Shown in pieces: positions 9,021-16,940 of a stretch of 64,000 nt of DNA. A program made the position numbers and the translations under genes. This stretch comes from Streptomyces caeruleatus (GTDB lineage: Bacteria; Actinomycetota; Actinomycetes; Streptomycetales; Streptomycetaceae). Positions within the stretch are counted from its first letter, which is position 1, and each line of letters opens with the position of its first letter. The notes beneath the pieces are model-generated. The model did not search any database, was not told where the DNA came from, and was given only the letters and a program-made list of their open reading frames with translations. The stretch spans positions 124,001 to 188,000 of the forward strand of contig NZ_KQ948935.1 of NCBI RefSeq assembly GCF_001514235.1, in the 5' to 3' direction.

Positions 9021-9527
9021 ATGGCCGAATCTGTCGTACTGGATCCGGTCGATCTGCATCTGCTGCGGCTCCTGCAGAACGACGCCCGGACCACGTATCG
9101 CGACCTCGCCGTGCAGGTCGGGGTGGCGCCGTCGACATGTCTGGACCGGGTGACGCGGCTGCGCCGTTCGGGCGTGATTCTCGGCCATCAGCTCAGGCTG
9201 GACCCGGCCAAGCTGGGCCGCGGGCTCCAGGCGCTGCTGTCCGTGCAGGTCAGACCGCACCGGCGGGAGTTGGTGGGGCCGTTCGTGGAGCGGATCCGGG
9301 TGCTGCCGGAGTCGCTGACCGTGTTCCATCTGACCGGTCCCGACGACTATCTCGTGCATGTCGCTGTCGCGGACATGGCGGATCTCCAGCGACTGGTGCT
9401 CGACGAGTTCACCTCCCAGCGGGAAGTGGCGCGGGTCGAGACGCGGTTGATCTTCCAGCAGTGGGACTGCGGGCCGCTGCTGCCACCCGGCGCGCCGGAG
9501 AACAAGCCCTCAGCGAAATCCGGCTGA
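9021..9527 (+). CDS. Lrp/AsnC-family transcriptional regulator
   Basis: 168 residues. An N-terminal winged helix-turn-helix (DPVDLHLLRLLQNDARTTYR, then APSTCLDRVTRLRRSGVI) precedes an RAM/ACT ligand domain (about 65-150). Family members bind amino acids and control nearby metabolic genes; the divergent Cys/Met PLP gene 94 bases away is the obvious target. No Shine-Dalgarno site precedes ATG 9021, and TACGTT at 9009-9014 could be a -10 giving a leaderless transcript (weak evidence). Confidence 0.9.
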   Translation: MAESVVLDPVDLHLLRLLQNDARTTYRDLAVQVGVAPSTCLDRVTRLRRSGVILGHQLRLDPAKLGRGLQALLSVQVRPHRRELVGPFVERIRVLPESLTVFHLTGPDDYLVHVAVADMADLQRLVLDEFTSQREVARVETRLIFQQWDCGPLLPPGAPENKPSAKSG

Positions 9528-9590
9528 CGCGGGCGGGCACCGGCGGAACCGGGCTGACGCGGCGGCGGTCTCCGTACGAGGATGGCCCGT

Positions 9591-11279
9591 ATGTCTGATA
9601 CCCACAGCCCGCTGCCCCGTGAGGTCGCCGACGCGTATGTCGACGAGCTCATCGCCCTTGATCCGATCACCGGTACGTATCTCGGTGTGAAGGAGAGTTC
9701 GAGCCGGCTCCCCGACCTCTCGCCCGCGGGCCAGAAGGCAGTCGCGGAGCTCCAGCGGGCCACCCTCGCGCGACTCGACGAGGCAGAGCGCGCGCCCGGC
9801 GCGGACAGTGACAGCGAGCGCCGGTGCGGGCGCCTGCTGCGCGAGCGGCTCACCGCGGAACTCGCCGTGCACGAGGCGGACGAGGGCCTGCGCTCGGTCG
9901 GCAACATGGCCACGCCCGCCCACTCGGTCCGCGAGGTCTTCACCGTCACGCCGAGCGGGACGGACGAGGACTGGGCCGCCATCGCCGAACGGCTGCGCGC
10001 GGTGCCGACCGCGTACGCGGGGTACCGCGAGTCCCTCGCACTGGGTCTGGAGCGCAAGCTGTACGCGGCTCCGCGGCCGACCGCCACGTTCGTCGAGCAG
10101 CTCACCGAGTGGTCCGACACGGGCGAGGGGCGCGGCTGGTTCGAGGACTTCGTGTCTGCCGGGCCGCAGGCGCTGCGCGCGGAGCTGGACGAGGCCGCCC
10201 GCGGTGCGACGGCCGCCGTGGTGGAGCTGCGGGACTGGATGCGCGACGTGTACACGCCGGCCATCGAGGGCACGCCGAACACGGCGGGCCGCGAGCGGTA
10301 CGCCCGCTGGGCGCGCTACTTCAACGGCACGGACCTCGACCTCGACGAGGCGTACGCCTACGGCTGGGCCGAGTACCACCGGCTGCTCGGCGAGATGAGG
10401 AAGGAGGCGGAGCGGATCCTTCCGGGCGCCGCGACGCCGTGGGTGGCGCTGGCGCACCTCGACGAGCACGGCAAGCACATCGAGGGCGTCGACGAGGTCC
10501 GGGACTGGCTTCAGGGCCTGATGGACGAGGCGATCGAGAAGCTGGACGGCACGCACTTCGAACTCGCCGAGCGGGTACGGAAGGTGGAGTCGTGCATCGC
10601 CCCGCCCGGCGGCGCGGCGGCCCCGTACTACACGCCCCCGACCGAGGACTTCTCACGTCCGGGCCGCACCTGGCTGCCGACGATGGGCCTGACCCGGTTC
10701 CCGGTGTACGACCTCGTCTCGACCTGGTACCACGAGGGCGTGCCGGGCCATCACCTCCAGCTCGCGCAGTGGGCGCATGTCGCCGGGAACCTCTCCCGCT
10801 ACCAGGCCACGATCGGCATGGTCAGCGCCAATGCCGAGGGCTGGGCGCTCTACGCGGAGCGGCTGATGGACGAACTCGGCTTCCTCACGGACCCGGAGCA
10901 CCGGCTCGGCTACCTCGACGCGCAGATGATGCGGGCGGCCCGCGTCATCGTCGACATCGGTATGCACCTGGAGCTGGAGATCCCGGCCGACTCGCCGTTC
11001 CACCCGGGTGAGCGCTGGACCCCGGAGCTGGCGCAGGAGTTCTTCGGTTCGCACAGCAGCCGTCCGGCGGACTTCGTGGAGAGCGAGCTGACCCGGTATC
11101 TGACGATTCCGGGTCAGGCCATCGGCTACAAGCTGGGCGAGCGGGCCTGGCTGCTGGGCCGGGAGAAGGCCCGCGAACGGCACGGCGACGCCTTCGACCT
11201 CAAGGCCTGGCACATGGCCGCCCTGTCCCAGGGCTCGCTGGGCCTGGACGACCTGGTCGACGAGCTGTCCGCGCTCTGA
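9591..11279 (+). CDS. DUF885-family protein (putative metallopeptidase-like)
   Basis: 562 residues from ATG 9591, preferred over ATG 9582 because GAGGA (9578-9582) is well spaced from it. The hallmark is STWYHEGVPGHHLQLAQ (about 375-391), an HExxxGHH-type metal site shared by DUF885 proteins, plus a C-terminal helical region. The family is related to zinc carboxypeptidases and is usually annotated only as DUF885. No signal peptide, so cytoplasmic. It follows the Lrp gene on the same strand by about 60 bases and converges with the SDR gene, whose stop directly abuts it. Confidence 0.85.
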   Translation: MSDTHSPLPREVADAYVDELIALDPITGTYLGVKESSSRLPDLSPAGQKAVAELQRATLARLDEAERAPGADSDSERRCGRLLRERLTAELAVHEADEGLRSVGNMATPAHSVREVFTVTPSGTDEDWAAIAERLRAVPTAYAGYRESLALGLERKLYAAPRPTATFVEQLTEWSDTGEGRGWFEDFVSAGPQALRAELDEAARGATAAVVELRDWMRDVYTPAIEGTPNTAGRERYARWARYFNGTDLDLDEAYAYGWAEYHRLLGEMRKEAERILPGAATPWVALAHLDEHGKHIEGVDEVRDWLQGLMDEAIEKLDGTHFELAERVRKVESCIAPPGGAAAPYYTPPTEDFSRPGRTWLPTMGLTRFPVYDLVSTWYHEGVPGHHLQLAQWAHVAGNLSRYQATIGMVSANAEGWALYAERLMDELGFLTDPEHRLGYLDAQMMRAARVIVDIGMHLELEIPADSPFHPGERWTPELAQEFFGSHSSRPADFVESELTRYLTIPGQAIGYKLGERAWLLGREKARERHGDAFDLKAWHMAALSQGSLGLDDLVDELSAL

Positions 11280-12113
11280 TCAGCGCTGGAAGCCTCCCTC
11301 GGAGTTGATGACCTCACCGGTGATCCAGCCCGCCTCGTCCGTCGCCAGCCAGGCGATGAGGCGGGCCGGGTCGTCCGGCATGCCCCACCGGCCGGCCGGG
11401 AAGGCGGCCGCCACCGCCTCGTACGCCTCGCCGGTCAGGTAGTCCGTGTCGACGGGGCCGGGGTTGACGGTGTTCACCGTGATCCCCTGTCCGGCGAGCG
11501 TGGTCGACAGGGAGCGCGTGATCGAGGCGAGGGCGCCCTTCTGCAGCGCGTAGGCGATCTCGCCGGACATGCCGCCCGCGATGTCCTGACCGGAGGTCAT
11601 CATCACGACGCGTCCGCCGGGGCCGGCCGGCCTGAGCCGGGCGTGCGCCTGAACGAGGAGCACTACGGCGCGTGTGTCGACCGCCCAGTGCGTGTCGAGC
11701 ATCGTGGCGTCGATCTCGTCGAGGGTGCCGTCGGAGCCGCTGACGGCGTGGTTGGCGATGAGGATGTCGAGCCGTCCGCCGAGCGCCTCGGCGGCCGTGG
11801 TGATCAGTTCGGCGGGCGCGGCCGGGTCGGAGAGGTCGCCCGGGCCGGCGAGGACCCGGGCATCGGGGTCACCGAGCGCCTCGCGGACGGAGGCGACGAC
11901 CTCCTCGGGCCGGTCGGCTCCCCAGGGCATGGCGGCGTCGTGCGGCACATGGTGGTGCAGATAGACGCTCGCCCCGTACGCGGCGAGCCTCCGAGCCACG
12001 GCGTGCCCGATGCCGGCGCGTCTGCTGGCCCCCGTGACCAGAGCGGTCCGGCCGCGCAGGGGCAGGGGGTCGCGACGCAGGTCTTCGGGGGTGGGGTGAG
12101 GGAATCGGGGCAT
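11280..12113 (-). CDS. Short-chain dehydrogenase/reductase
   Basis: 277 residues. Rossmann cofactor site near the N-terminus (TALVTGASRRAGIGHAVA), NAG-equivalent IANHAVSG, and the catalytic Ser...Tyr-xxx-Lys region MMTSGQD...YALQKGAL. The C-terminus ends with the classical ITGEVINSEGGFQR motif. NAD(P)H-dependent; substrate unknown. The Tyr-Lys spacing (Y-A-L-Q-K) is one residue longer than the usual YxxxK if the Tyr shown is catalytic, so activity should not be assumed. The gene sits between a convergent DUF885 gene and an upstream repeat array. Confidence 0.85.
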   Translation of the reverse strand: MPRFPHPTPEDLRRDPLPLRGRTALVTGASRRAGIGHAVARRLAAYGASVYLHHHVPHDAAMPWGADRPEEVVASVREALGDPDARVLAGPGDLSDPAAPAELITTAAEALGGRLDILIANHAVSGSDGTLDEIDATMLDTHWAVDTRAVVLLVQAHARLRPAGPGGRVVMMTSGQDIAGGMSGEIAYALQKGALASITRSLSTTLAGQGITVNTVNPGPVDTDYLTGEAYEAVAAAFPAGRWGMPDDPARLIAWLATDEAGWITGEVINSEGGFQR

Positions 12114-12144
12114 GACAGACCATCATGGGGAACGGCCGGTTCCG

Positions 12145-12384
12145 GCGCACCTGGTTATTGGGGTGCGGCACCTGGCTATTGGGGTGCGGCACCAGGTTAT
12201 TGGGGTGCGGCACCTGGTTGCTCGGGGTGCGGAACCTGGTTATTGGGGTGCGGCACCTGATTGCTCGGGGCGCGGCACCTGATTGCTCGGGGCGCGGCAC
12301 CTGGTTGCTCGGGGCGCGGCACCTGGTTGTTGGGGGCGCGGCACCTGGTTGCTCGGGGCGCGGCACCTGATTGTTCGTAGTGGC
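12145..12384 (+). repeat. Tandem array of about eleven 21-22-bp units
   Basis: Units have the form GCGGCACCTGGTTATTGGGGT (21 bp, written here in two parts for clarity: GCGGCACCTGG and TTATTGGGGT), or a 22-bp variant with TTGCTCGGGGC. The 21-bp type dominates the left side and the 22-bp type the right side, suggesting two expansions. A degenerate copy (ATTCGGGGTGCGGCAACC, 12416-12433) lies across the stop of the next gene. Open frames through the array in several phases are by-products. There are no unique spacers, so it is not a CRISPR. Confidence 0.93.
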
Positions 12385-12414
12385 CCGCCGGGCACCGATC
12401 CGCGCGGCGTCTGC

Positions 12415-12936
12415 TTATTCGGGGTGCGGCAACCGCTCCAGCTGGACCAGCCCCAGCCACGTCTCTGGTCCGGGCTGCACCTGCGCGGCGCGCACGGCGT
12501 ACGCCCCCGGCTCCAGGGCCACCCGCAGATGCTCGGTCCGTCCGGTCTCGGGTCCCGGCCAGGCGGAGTCGAAGAGGACCACCGCGCCCGGTACCTTCCA
12601 GCGCACCTCGCGTTCCCAGACAGCGGTGGCGAGCGCGGCCGGAACCCGGGCCAGCAGTTCCGCTTCGGAGTCGGCCGCGCACCAGCGTACGAAGACGCCG
12701 TGGTCGGGCAGATAGGCGGTGGATGCGGGCTCGTCGCCCAGCACCAGGGCCGCGCTGTCGCCCACGGGCAGCAGGCCGACGGACCCGTCGACCTCGCAGG
12801 CCCGGTCGTAGTCCGAGGCGGTCTCGTCGCCGTCGGCGCCCGCCCAGAACGGCAGCACCGTCTCCGGTATCGCAATCAGGGGGCCGCCGCCCGACTCCAC
12901 CCACTCCACCGCGCCCGGTTCCGCGTATCGCACCAT
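12415..12936 (-). CDS. Imm21-like immunity-family protein
   Basis: 173 residues from ATG 12936; an upstream TTG at 12984 is open in frame but unlikely. The start VEWVESGGGPLIAIPE and the middle DYDRACEVDGSVGLLPVG with LGDEP are what I recall for Imm21-type proteins, a family predicted to neutralise polymorphic toxins. No toxin gene is nearby, so it may be an orphan immunity gene or have been repurposed. The last four residues (PHPE) and stop fall in a degenerate copy of the adjacent repeat. It follows the rhodanese gene in the same direction. Family call from memory of the motif pattern. Confidence 0.62.
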   Translation of the reverse strand: MVRYAEPGAVEWVESGGGPLIAIPETVLPFWAGADGDETASDYDRACEVDGSVGLLPVGDSAALVLGDEPASTAYLPDHGVFVRWCAADSEAELLARVPAALATAVWEREVRWKVPGAVVLFDSAWPGPETGRTEHLRVALEPGAYAVRAAQVQPGPETWLGLVQLERLPHPE

Positions 12937-12992
12937 GGCAGCAGAACCTACACGCACAGCGGGCTCACCGGTCACCGTGCCCAACCAGCGGA

Positions 12993-13502
12993 TCAGCAGC
13001 CGCAGTTCTCCGCGTCCACCGGAGCCGTCAGCGGGTCGGCGGCCCGCCGCGCACCGCCCTCCCAGGTCTCGTAAGCGAAGCCCTCGCGCGCCCAGTACTC
13101 GAAGCCGCCGAGCATCTCCTTGACCTGGTAGCCGAGTTCGGCGAGGGCGAGGGCGGCGCGGGTCGCGCCGTTGCAGCCGGGACCCCAGCAGTACGTCACC
13201 ACGGGCACGGACCTGTCGAGGAGCTGCTCGGCCTGTTCGGGGATGAGGGCGGTGGGGAGGTGGATCGCGCCCGGGATGTGGCCCTGGTCCCAGGACTCGG
13301 TGGAACGGGAGTCCAGGACGACGAAGCCGGGGTCGCCGTCGGCCGCCAGTGCGGCGGCGACGTCGGACACGTCGGCGTGGAAGACGAGGCTCGCCCGGAA
13401 GTAGGCGGCGGCCTCGGCGGGGGCGGCGGGGGCGACGCGCAGAACGGGGTTGGCGGTGGCGGTGGCGGTTGCGGTGGCGGTGGCGGTGGCAGCGTTTGTC
13501 AT
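12993..13502 (-). CDS. Rhodanese-like sulfurtransferase
   Basis: 169 residues from ATG 13502. The rhodanese fold spans about 50-150, with LDSRSTESWDQGHIPGAIHL and an active-site loop YCWGPGCNGATRAA, giving a catalytic Cys of the sulfurtransferase type. The N-terminus is an Ala-Thr dipeptide tract encoded by GGTGGC/GGTTGC hexanucleotide repeats, and the C-terminus ends DAENCGC. It diverges from an Lrp/AsnC gene 94 bases away, a common arrangement in which the regulator controls the rhodanese gene. Confidence 0.88.
   Translation of the reverse strand: MTNAATATATATATATANPVLRVAPAAPAEAAAYFRASLVFHADVSDVAAALAADGDPGFVVLDSRSTESWDQGHIPGAIHLPTALIPEQAEQLLDRSVPVVTYCWGPGCNGATRAALALAELGYQVKEMLGGFEYWAREGFAYETWEGGARRAADPLTAPVDAENCGC
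13451..13499 (+). repeat. Hexanucleotide microsatellite inside the rhodanese gene
   Basis: Near-perfect repeats of GGTGGC with GTTGCG interruptions. Read on the minus strand they encode an (Ala-Thr)n tract at residues about 3-16 of the rhodanese. Because the unit is six bases, slippage would change tract length without breaking the frame. Confidence 0.85.
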
Positions 13503-13596
13503 GCCCACCAACCTATGGCCGATGATCCACTTCGAGAAGGCGCGATCCCCGGCGCCGCTCTTGATCCACCGGGGATTCCCCTGCTACTCCTCCCCC

Positions 13597-14043
13597 ATGA
13601 CCACGTTTTCCCCGGACGCCACCGACTGGCGCATCCTCGACGTCCTCCAACGGGAGGGCCGGGCCAGTTTCGCCGAGCTCGCCCGTGCCGTGTCCATGTC
13701 CGCGAGCGCGGTCACGGAGCGGGTGCGCCGGCTGGAGGAGGCGGGCGTCATCCAGGGGTACGCCGCCGTGGTCGACCCCGAGCGGCTGGGGCTGCCGATC
13801 CTCGCCTTCGTACGCCTGCGGTATCCGAACGGCAACTACAAGCCCTTCCACGACCTGGTCGCGGCGACGCCCGAGATCCTGGAGGCCCACCACGTCACGG
13901 GCGACGACTGCTTCGTCATCAAGGTCGCGGCCCGCTCGATGCGGCACCTGGAGGAGGTGTCCGGGAAGATCGGCACGCTGGGCTCGGTGACGACGAGCGT
14001 GGTGTACTCGTCCCCGCTGCCCAGGCGTCCGCTCGGTCAGTGA
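13597..14043 (+). CDS. Lrp/AsnC-family transcriptional regulator
   Basis: 148 residues from ATG 13597. N-terminal winged helix-turn-helix (DWRILDVLQREGRASFAE, SASAVTERVRRLEEAGVI) and an RAM ligand domain ending in the short tail PLPRRPLGQ. It diverges from the rhodanese gene, its probable target. It is clearly different in sequence from the Lrp at 9021, so the two are not a recent duplication. Confidence 0.9.
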   Translation: MTTFSPDATDWRILDVLQREGRASFAELARAVSMSASAVTERVRRLEEAGVIQGYAAVVDPERLGLPILAFVRLRYPNGNYKPFHDLVAATPEILEAHHVTGDDCFVIKVAARSMRHLEEVSGKIGTLGSVTTSVVYSSPLPRRPLGQ

Positions 14044-14073
14044 GCTGCCGGGGATGTCGATCCGCTCGGCTCT

Positions 14074-14673
<600 letters not shown>

Positions 14674-14811
14674 GGCTTCCCCCTGTGCCGAAGCGGGCCC
14701 GCTGTGGGGCAGCACGTCCCAACGACTGTGCGATCACTCCTGGTGGGACCCTAGCCGCAATGGGGCCGGGCAACCGAGTCGCGCCCGGAACGGGCTCGGA
14801 GCCACCGGTTC

Positions 14812-16047
14812 CTACGGCGTGGGCCGCAGTCGGACGGGCACCGTGCGGTGGCCGTTGACGAGGAGGCTCGCCACCGGTTCGAGCTCTTCGGGGTGTACCG
14901 CCAGGGCCATGTCCGGGAAACGGTTGAACAGGGCGGGGAGAGCGGCCCGGGCCTCGGCACGCGCCAGGGGTGCCCCGAGGCAGAAGTGGGCGCCGTGCCC
15001 GAAGGCCAGATGCTGCTTGTCCGCCCGCTTGACGTCGAACACTCCCGCGGTCGCGCCGTGCAGATTCGGATGGCGGCCGGCAGCCCCGTACGAGGCGAGG
15101 ATGGCCTCGCCCTGGCGGATCTCGATCCCGTGCGGCAGCCGGATGTCCTCGACGGCGTACCGCAGGGGCAGGTGGCTGACGGGCGCGGCGTAGCGCAGAG
15201 CCTCCTCGATCACGTCGTCCCACGACGCTTCCCCGGCACGGACGTGAGCGAGCTGGCCCGGGTCGGAGAGCAGAGCGGTCACGGCCTGATCGAGCAGGTT
15301 GACGGTCGTCTCGTAGCCGGCGCTGATGACGAGGAGCAGCGTGTCCAGGAGTTCCTTCTCGTCGAGGACGGAACCGTCGCCCTCGTCGTCACGGGCATGG
15401 ATGAGCGCCGACGTCAGGTCCTCGCCGGGCGTGTTCCGCTTCGCCGCGACCAGTTCGGTGAGGATGGCGTACAGGGCCATGGTGTTGGCCGCGGCCTCCT
15501 GCCGGTCCAGCGTGGTGTCGAAGACGCCGTCGACCAGGACGCGGAACCTGGGCCAGACGTCCTCGGGCAGGCCCATGAGGTCACCGATGACCTGGATGGG
15601 CAGCGGGAAGGCCAGCACCTCCCGCAGATCGACGACCTCGCCGGGCCGGTGCCGGGCCATCTGGTCGATGAGGTGAGTCGTGAGCTGTTCCAAGCGCGGC
15701 GCCATCTCCGTCGTACGCCGACCGCTGAACGCCTTGCTGACCAGGCGCCGCAGCCGCCGGTGCTCGTCGCCGTAGGCGGTGAACATGTTGTCCACCCCGA
15801 CCCACAGAGTTAGCGGCCACTTCTCCGTGACCTCACCGCTGATGAACGCCGGCCAGTGCCGACCGGCGTCCTTGGACACCCGCGGATCGTTCAGGAGGCT
15901 CTTGAGGACGGCCGGGTCGCTGACCGACCAGGCCGTGACGCCGAGGATGTCCACGAGGGCGGCGGGCCCGGCGGAGTGCAGGGCGGTTTCCTCGGCCTGG
16001 CGGGCGCGGCCGGTCGGGTCGAGAACGAGGGGCACGGTGCGGTCCAC
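14812..16047 (-). CDS. Cytochrome P450 (class I bacterial type)
   Basis: 411 residues from GTG 16047, with AAGGAG six bases upstream. The oxygen-activation I-helix is VISAGYETTVNLL, the K-helix ExxR is EEALRY, and the heme-thiolate loop is FGHGAHFCLGAPLARAE with the axial Cys. Length and motifs are those of soluble CYP105/CYP107-like Streptomyces enzymes that hydroxylate small molecules using ferredoxin. No ferredoxin or biosynthetic cluster adjoins it, so the substrate is unknown. Confidence 0.93.
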   Translation of the reverse strand: MDRTVPLVLDPTGRARQAEETALHSAGPAALVDILGVTAWSVSDPAVLKSLLNDPRVSKDAGRHWPAFISGEVTEKWPLTLWVGVDNMFTAYGDEHRRLRRLVSKAFSGRRTTEMAPRLEQLTTHLIDQMARHRPGEVVDLREVLAFPLPIQVIGDLMGLPEDVWPRFRVLVDGVFDTTLDRQEAAANTMALYAILTELVAAKRNTPGEDLTSALIHARDDEGDGSVLDEKELLDTLLLVISAGYETTVNLLDQAVTALLSDPGQLAHVRAGEASWDDVIEEALRYAAPVSHLPLRYAVEDIRLPHGIEIRQGEAILASYGAAGRHPNLHGATAGVFDVKRADKQHLAFGHGAHFCLGAPLARAEARAALPALFNRFPDMALAVHPEELEPVASLLVNGHRTVPVRLRPTP

Positions 16048-16191
16048 GGCAGCTCCTTAAGCCGGCGCGAGAGGCGGGAGTCGAGCGGCGTGTGACGGGC
16101 GGGCCCGAGTGATGTCCCACCTCGGCATGCGTCAGCCCCCCGTCCCTCCCTCATCTGTTCCCGTTGCCGCACCGCCGTACTGGAGGTGATG

Positions 16192-16760
16192 TCAGCCAAA
16201 GTTCAGGAAGTGCGCTACTGAGGGAGCTTCACGCAGGTGGTGGGGGGAGTGCACTCGCTGTTCCTCGTGTCGCGGCTGGGTCCGGATGCCGAGATCATCG
16301 AGGCCGCCCGGAGGGCGGGCGTGCAGCACGTGGTGCTGGTGTCGTCCATCACCGCTCAGACCCATCCGCACCTGGGCCCCGCCGGCGAGAACCTCGCGGT
16401 CGAATTGCTGCTCAAGGACAGCGGCATGGACTGGACGATCCTGCGGCCGACACAGTTCGCCACAAGGAGCGGACGTATGCCCTGACCGGTCCGGAGCCGG
16501 TGACCGCCCGGCAGCAGGTCGAGGCCGTAGCAGCAGCAATCGGGCGGAGCGTTCCCTTCATCGAGATCAGTCGGCAGGAGGCTCACGCCCAGATGGCCGC
16601 GGTCTTCGGGGACGAGGCCGCGGACGCGGTGCTCGACGTCACCGGCAAAGACGTCAACGACGCACTGCTGACGGTGCGCAACACCGTTGCGCAGGTCACC
16701 GGCTCCCCGGCCAGGCCCTTCCGGCAGTGGGCCGCGGAGAACGCCGACCTCTTCCGCTGA
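16192..16760 (+). pseudogene. NmrA/NAD(P)H-binding oxidoreductase remnant
   Basis: Two pieces of one protein lie in different frames. Part one (to about 16485) reads HSLFLVSRLGPDAEIIEAA... to WTILRPTQFA, the middle of an NmrA-type atypical SDR. Part two (about 16455-16760) reads KERTYALTGPEPVTARQQVE and ends in a normal stop. The N-terminal GxxGxxG dinucleotide site is missing, and the segment normally linking the two parts is deleted, with a frame change near 16460-16480. Not expected to be functional. Confidence 0.75.
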
Positions 16761-16940
16761 CACACCCGGCCCGTCAGGGCTGGCCACAGCGGACTGATCC
16801 GTGGGCGGGTTCCCATGCCGGTCCGCCCAATCGGGTGACCGGCGCCGGAATGTGCCACGGGCGGACCGGTGTGGTCCTACGGTCCCCGTATCCCGGCCGC
16901 GCGCAGCCGGACGGTGCCGGGCGGAAACGGGGGCGGTCAA

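Noticed and set aside
12125..12370. ORF through the 21-22-bp array (TWLLGCG repeats)
   Set aside because: Open only because the repeat lacks stops in several frames; no start site or conserved domain.
12145..12384. CRISPR array
   Set aside because: Units are contiguous without unique spacers and no cas genes are nearby.
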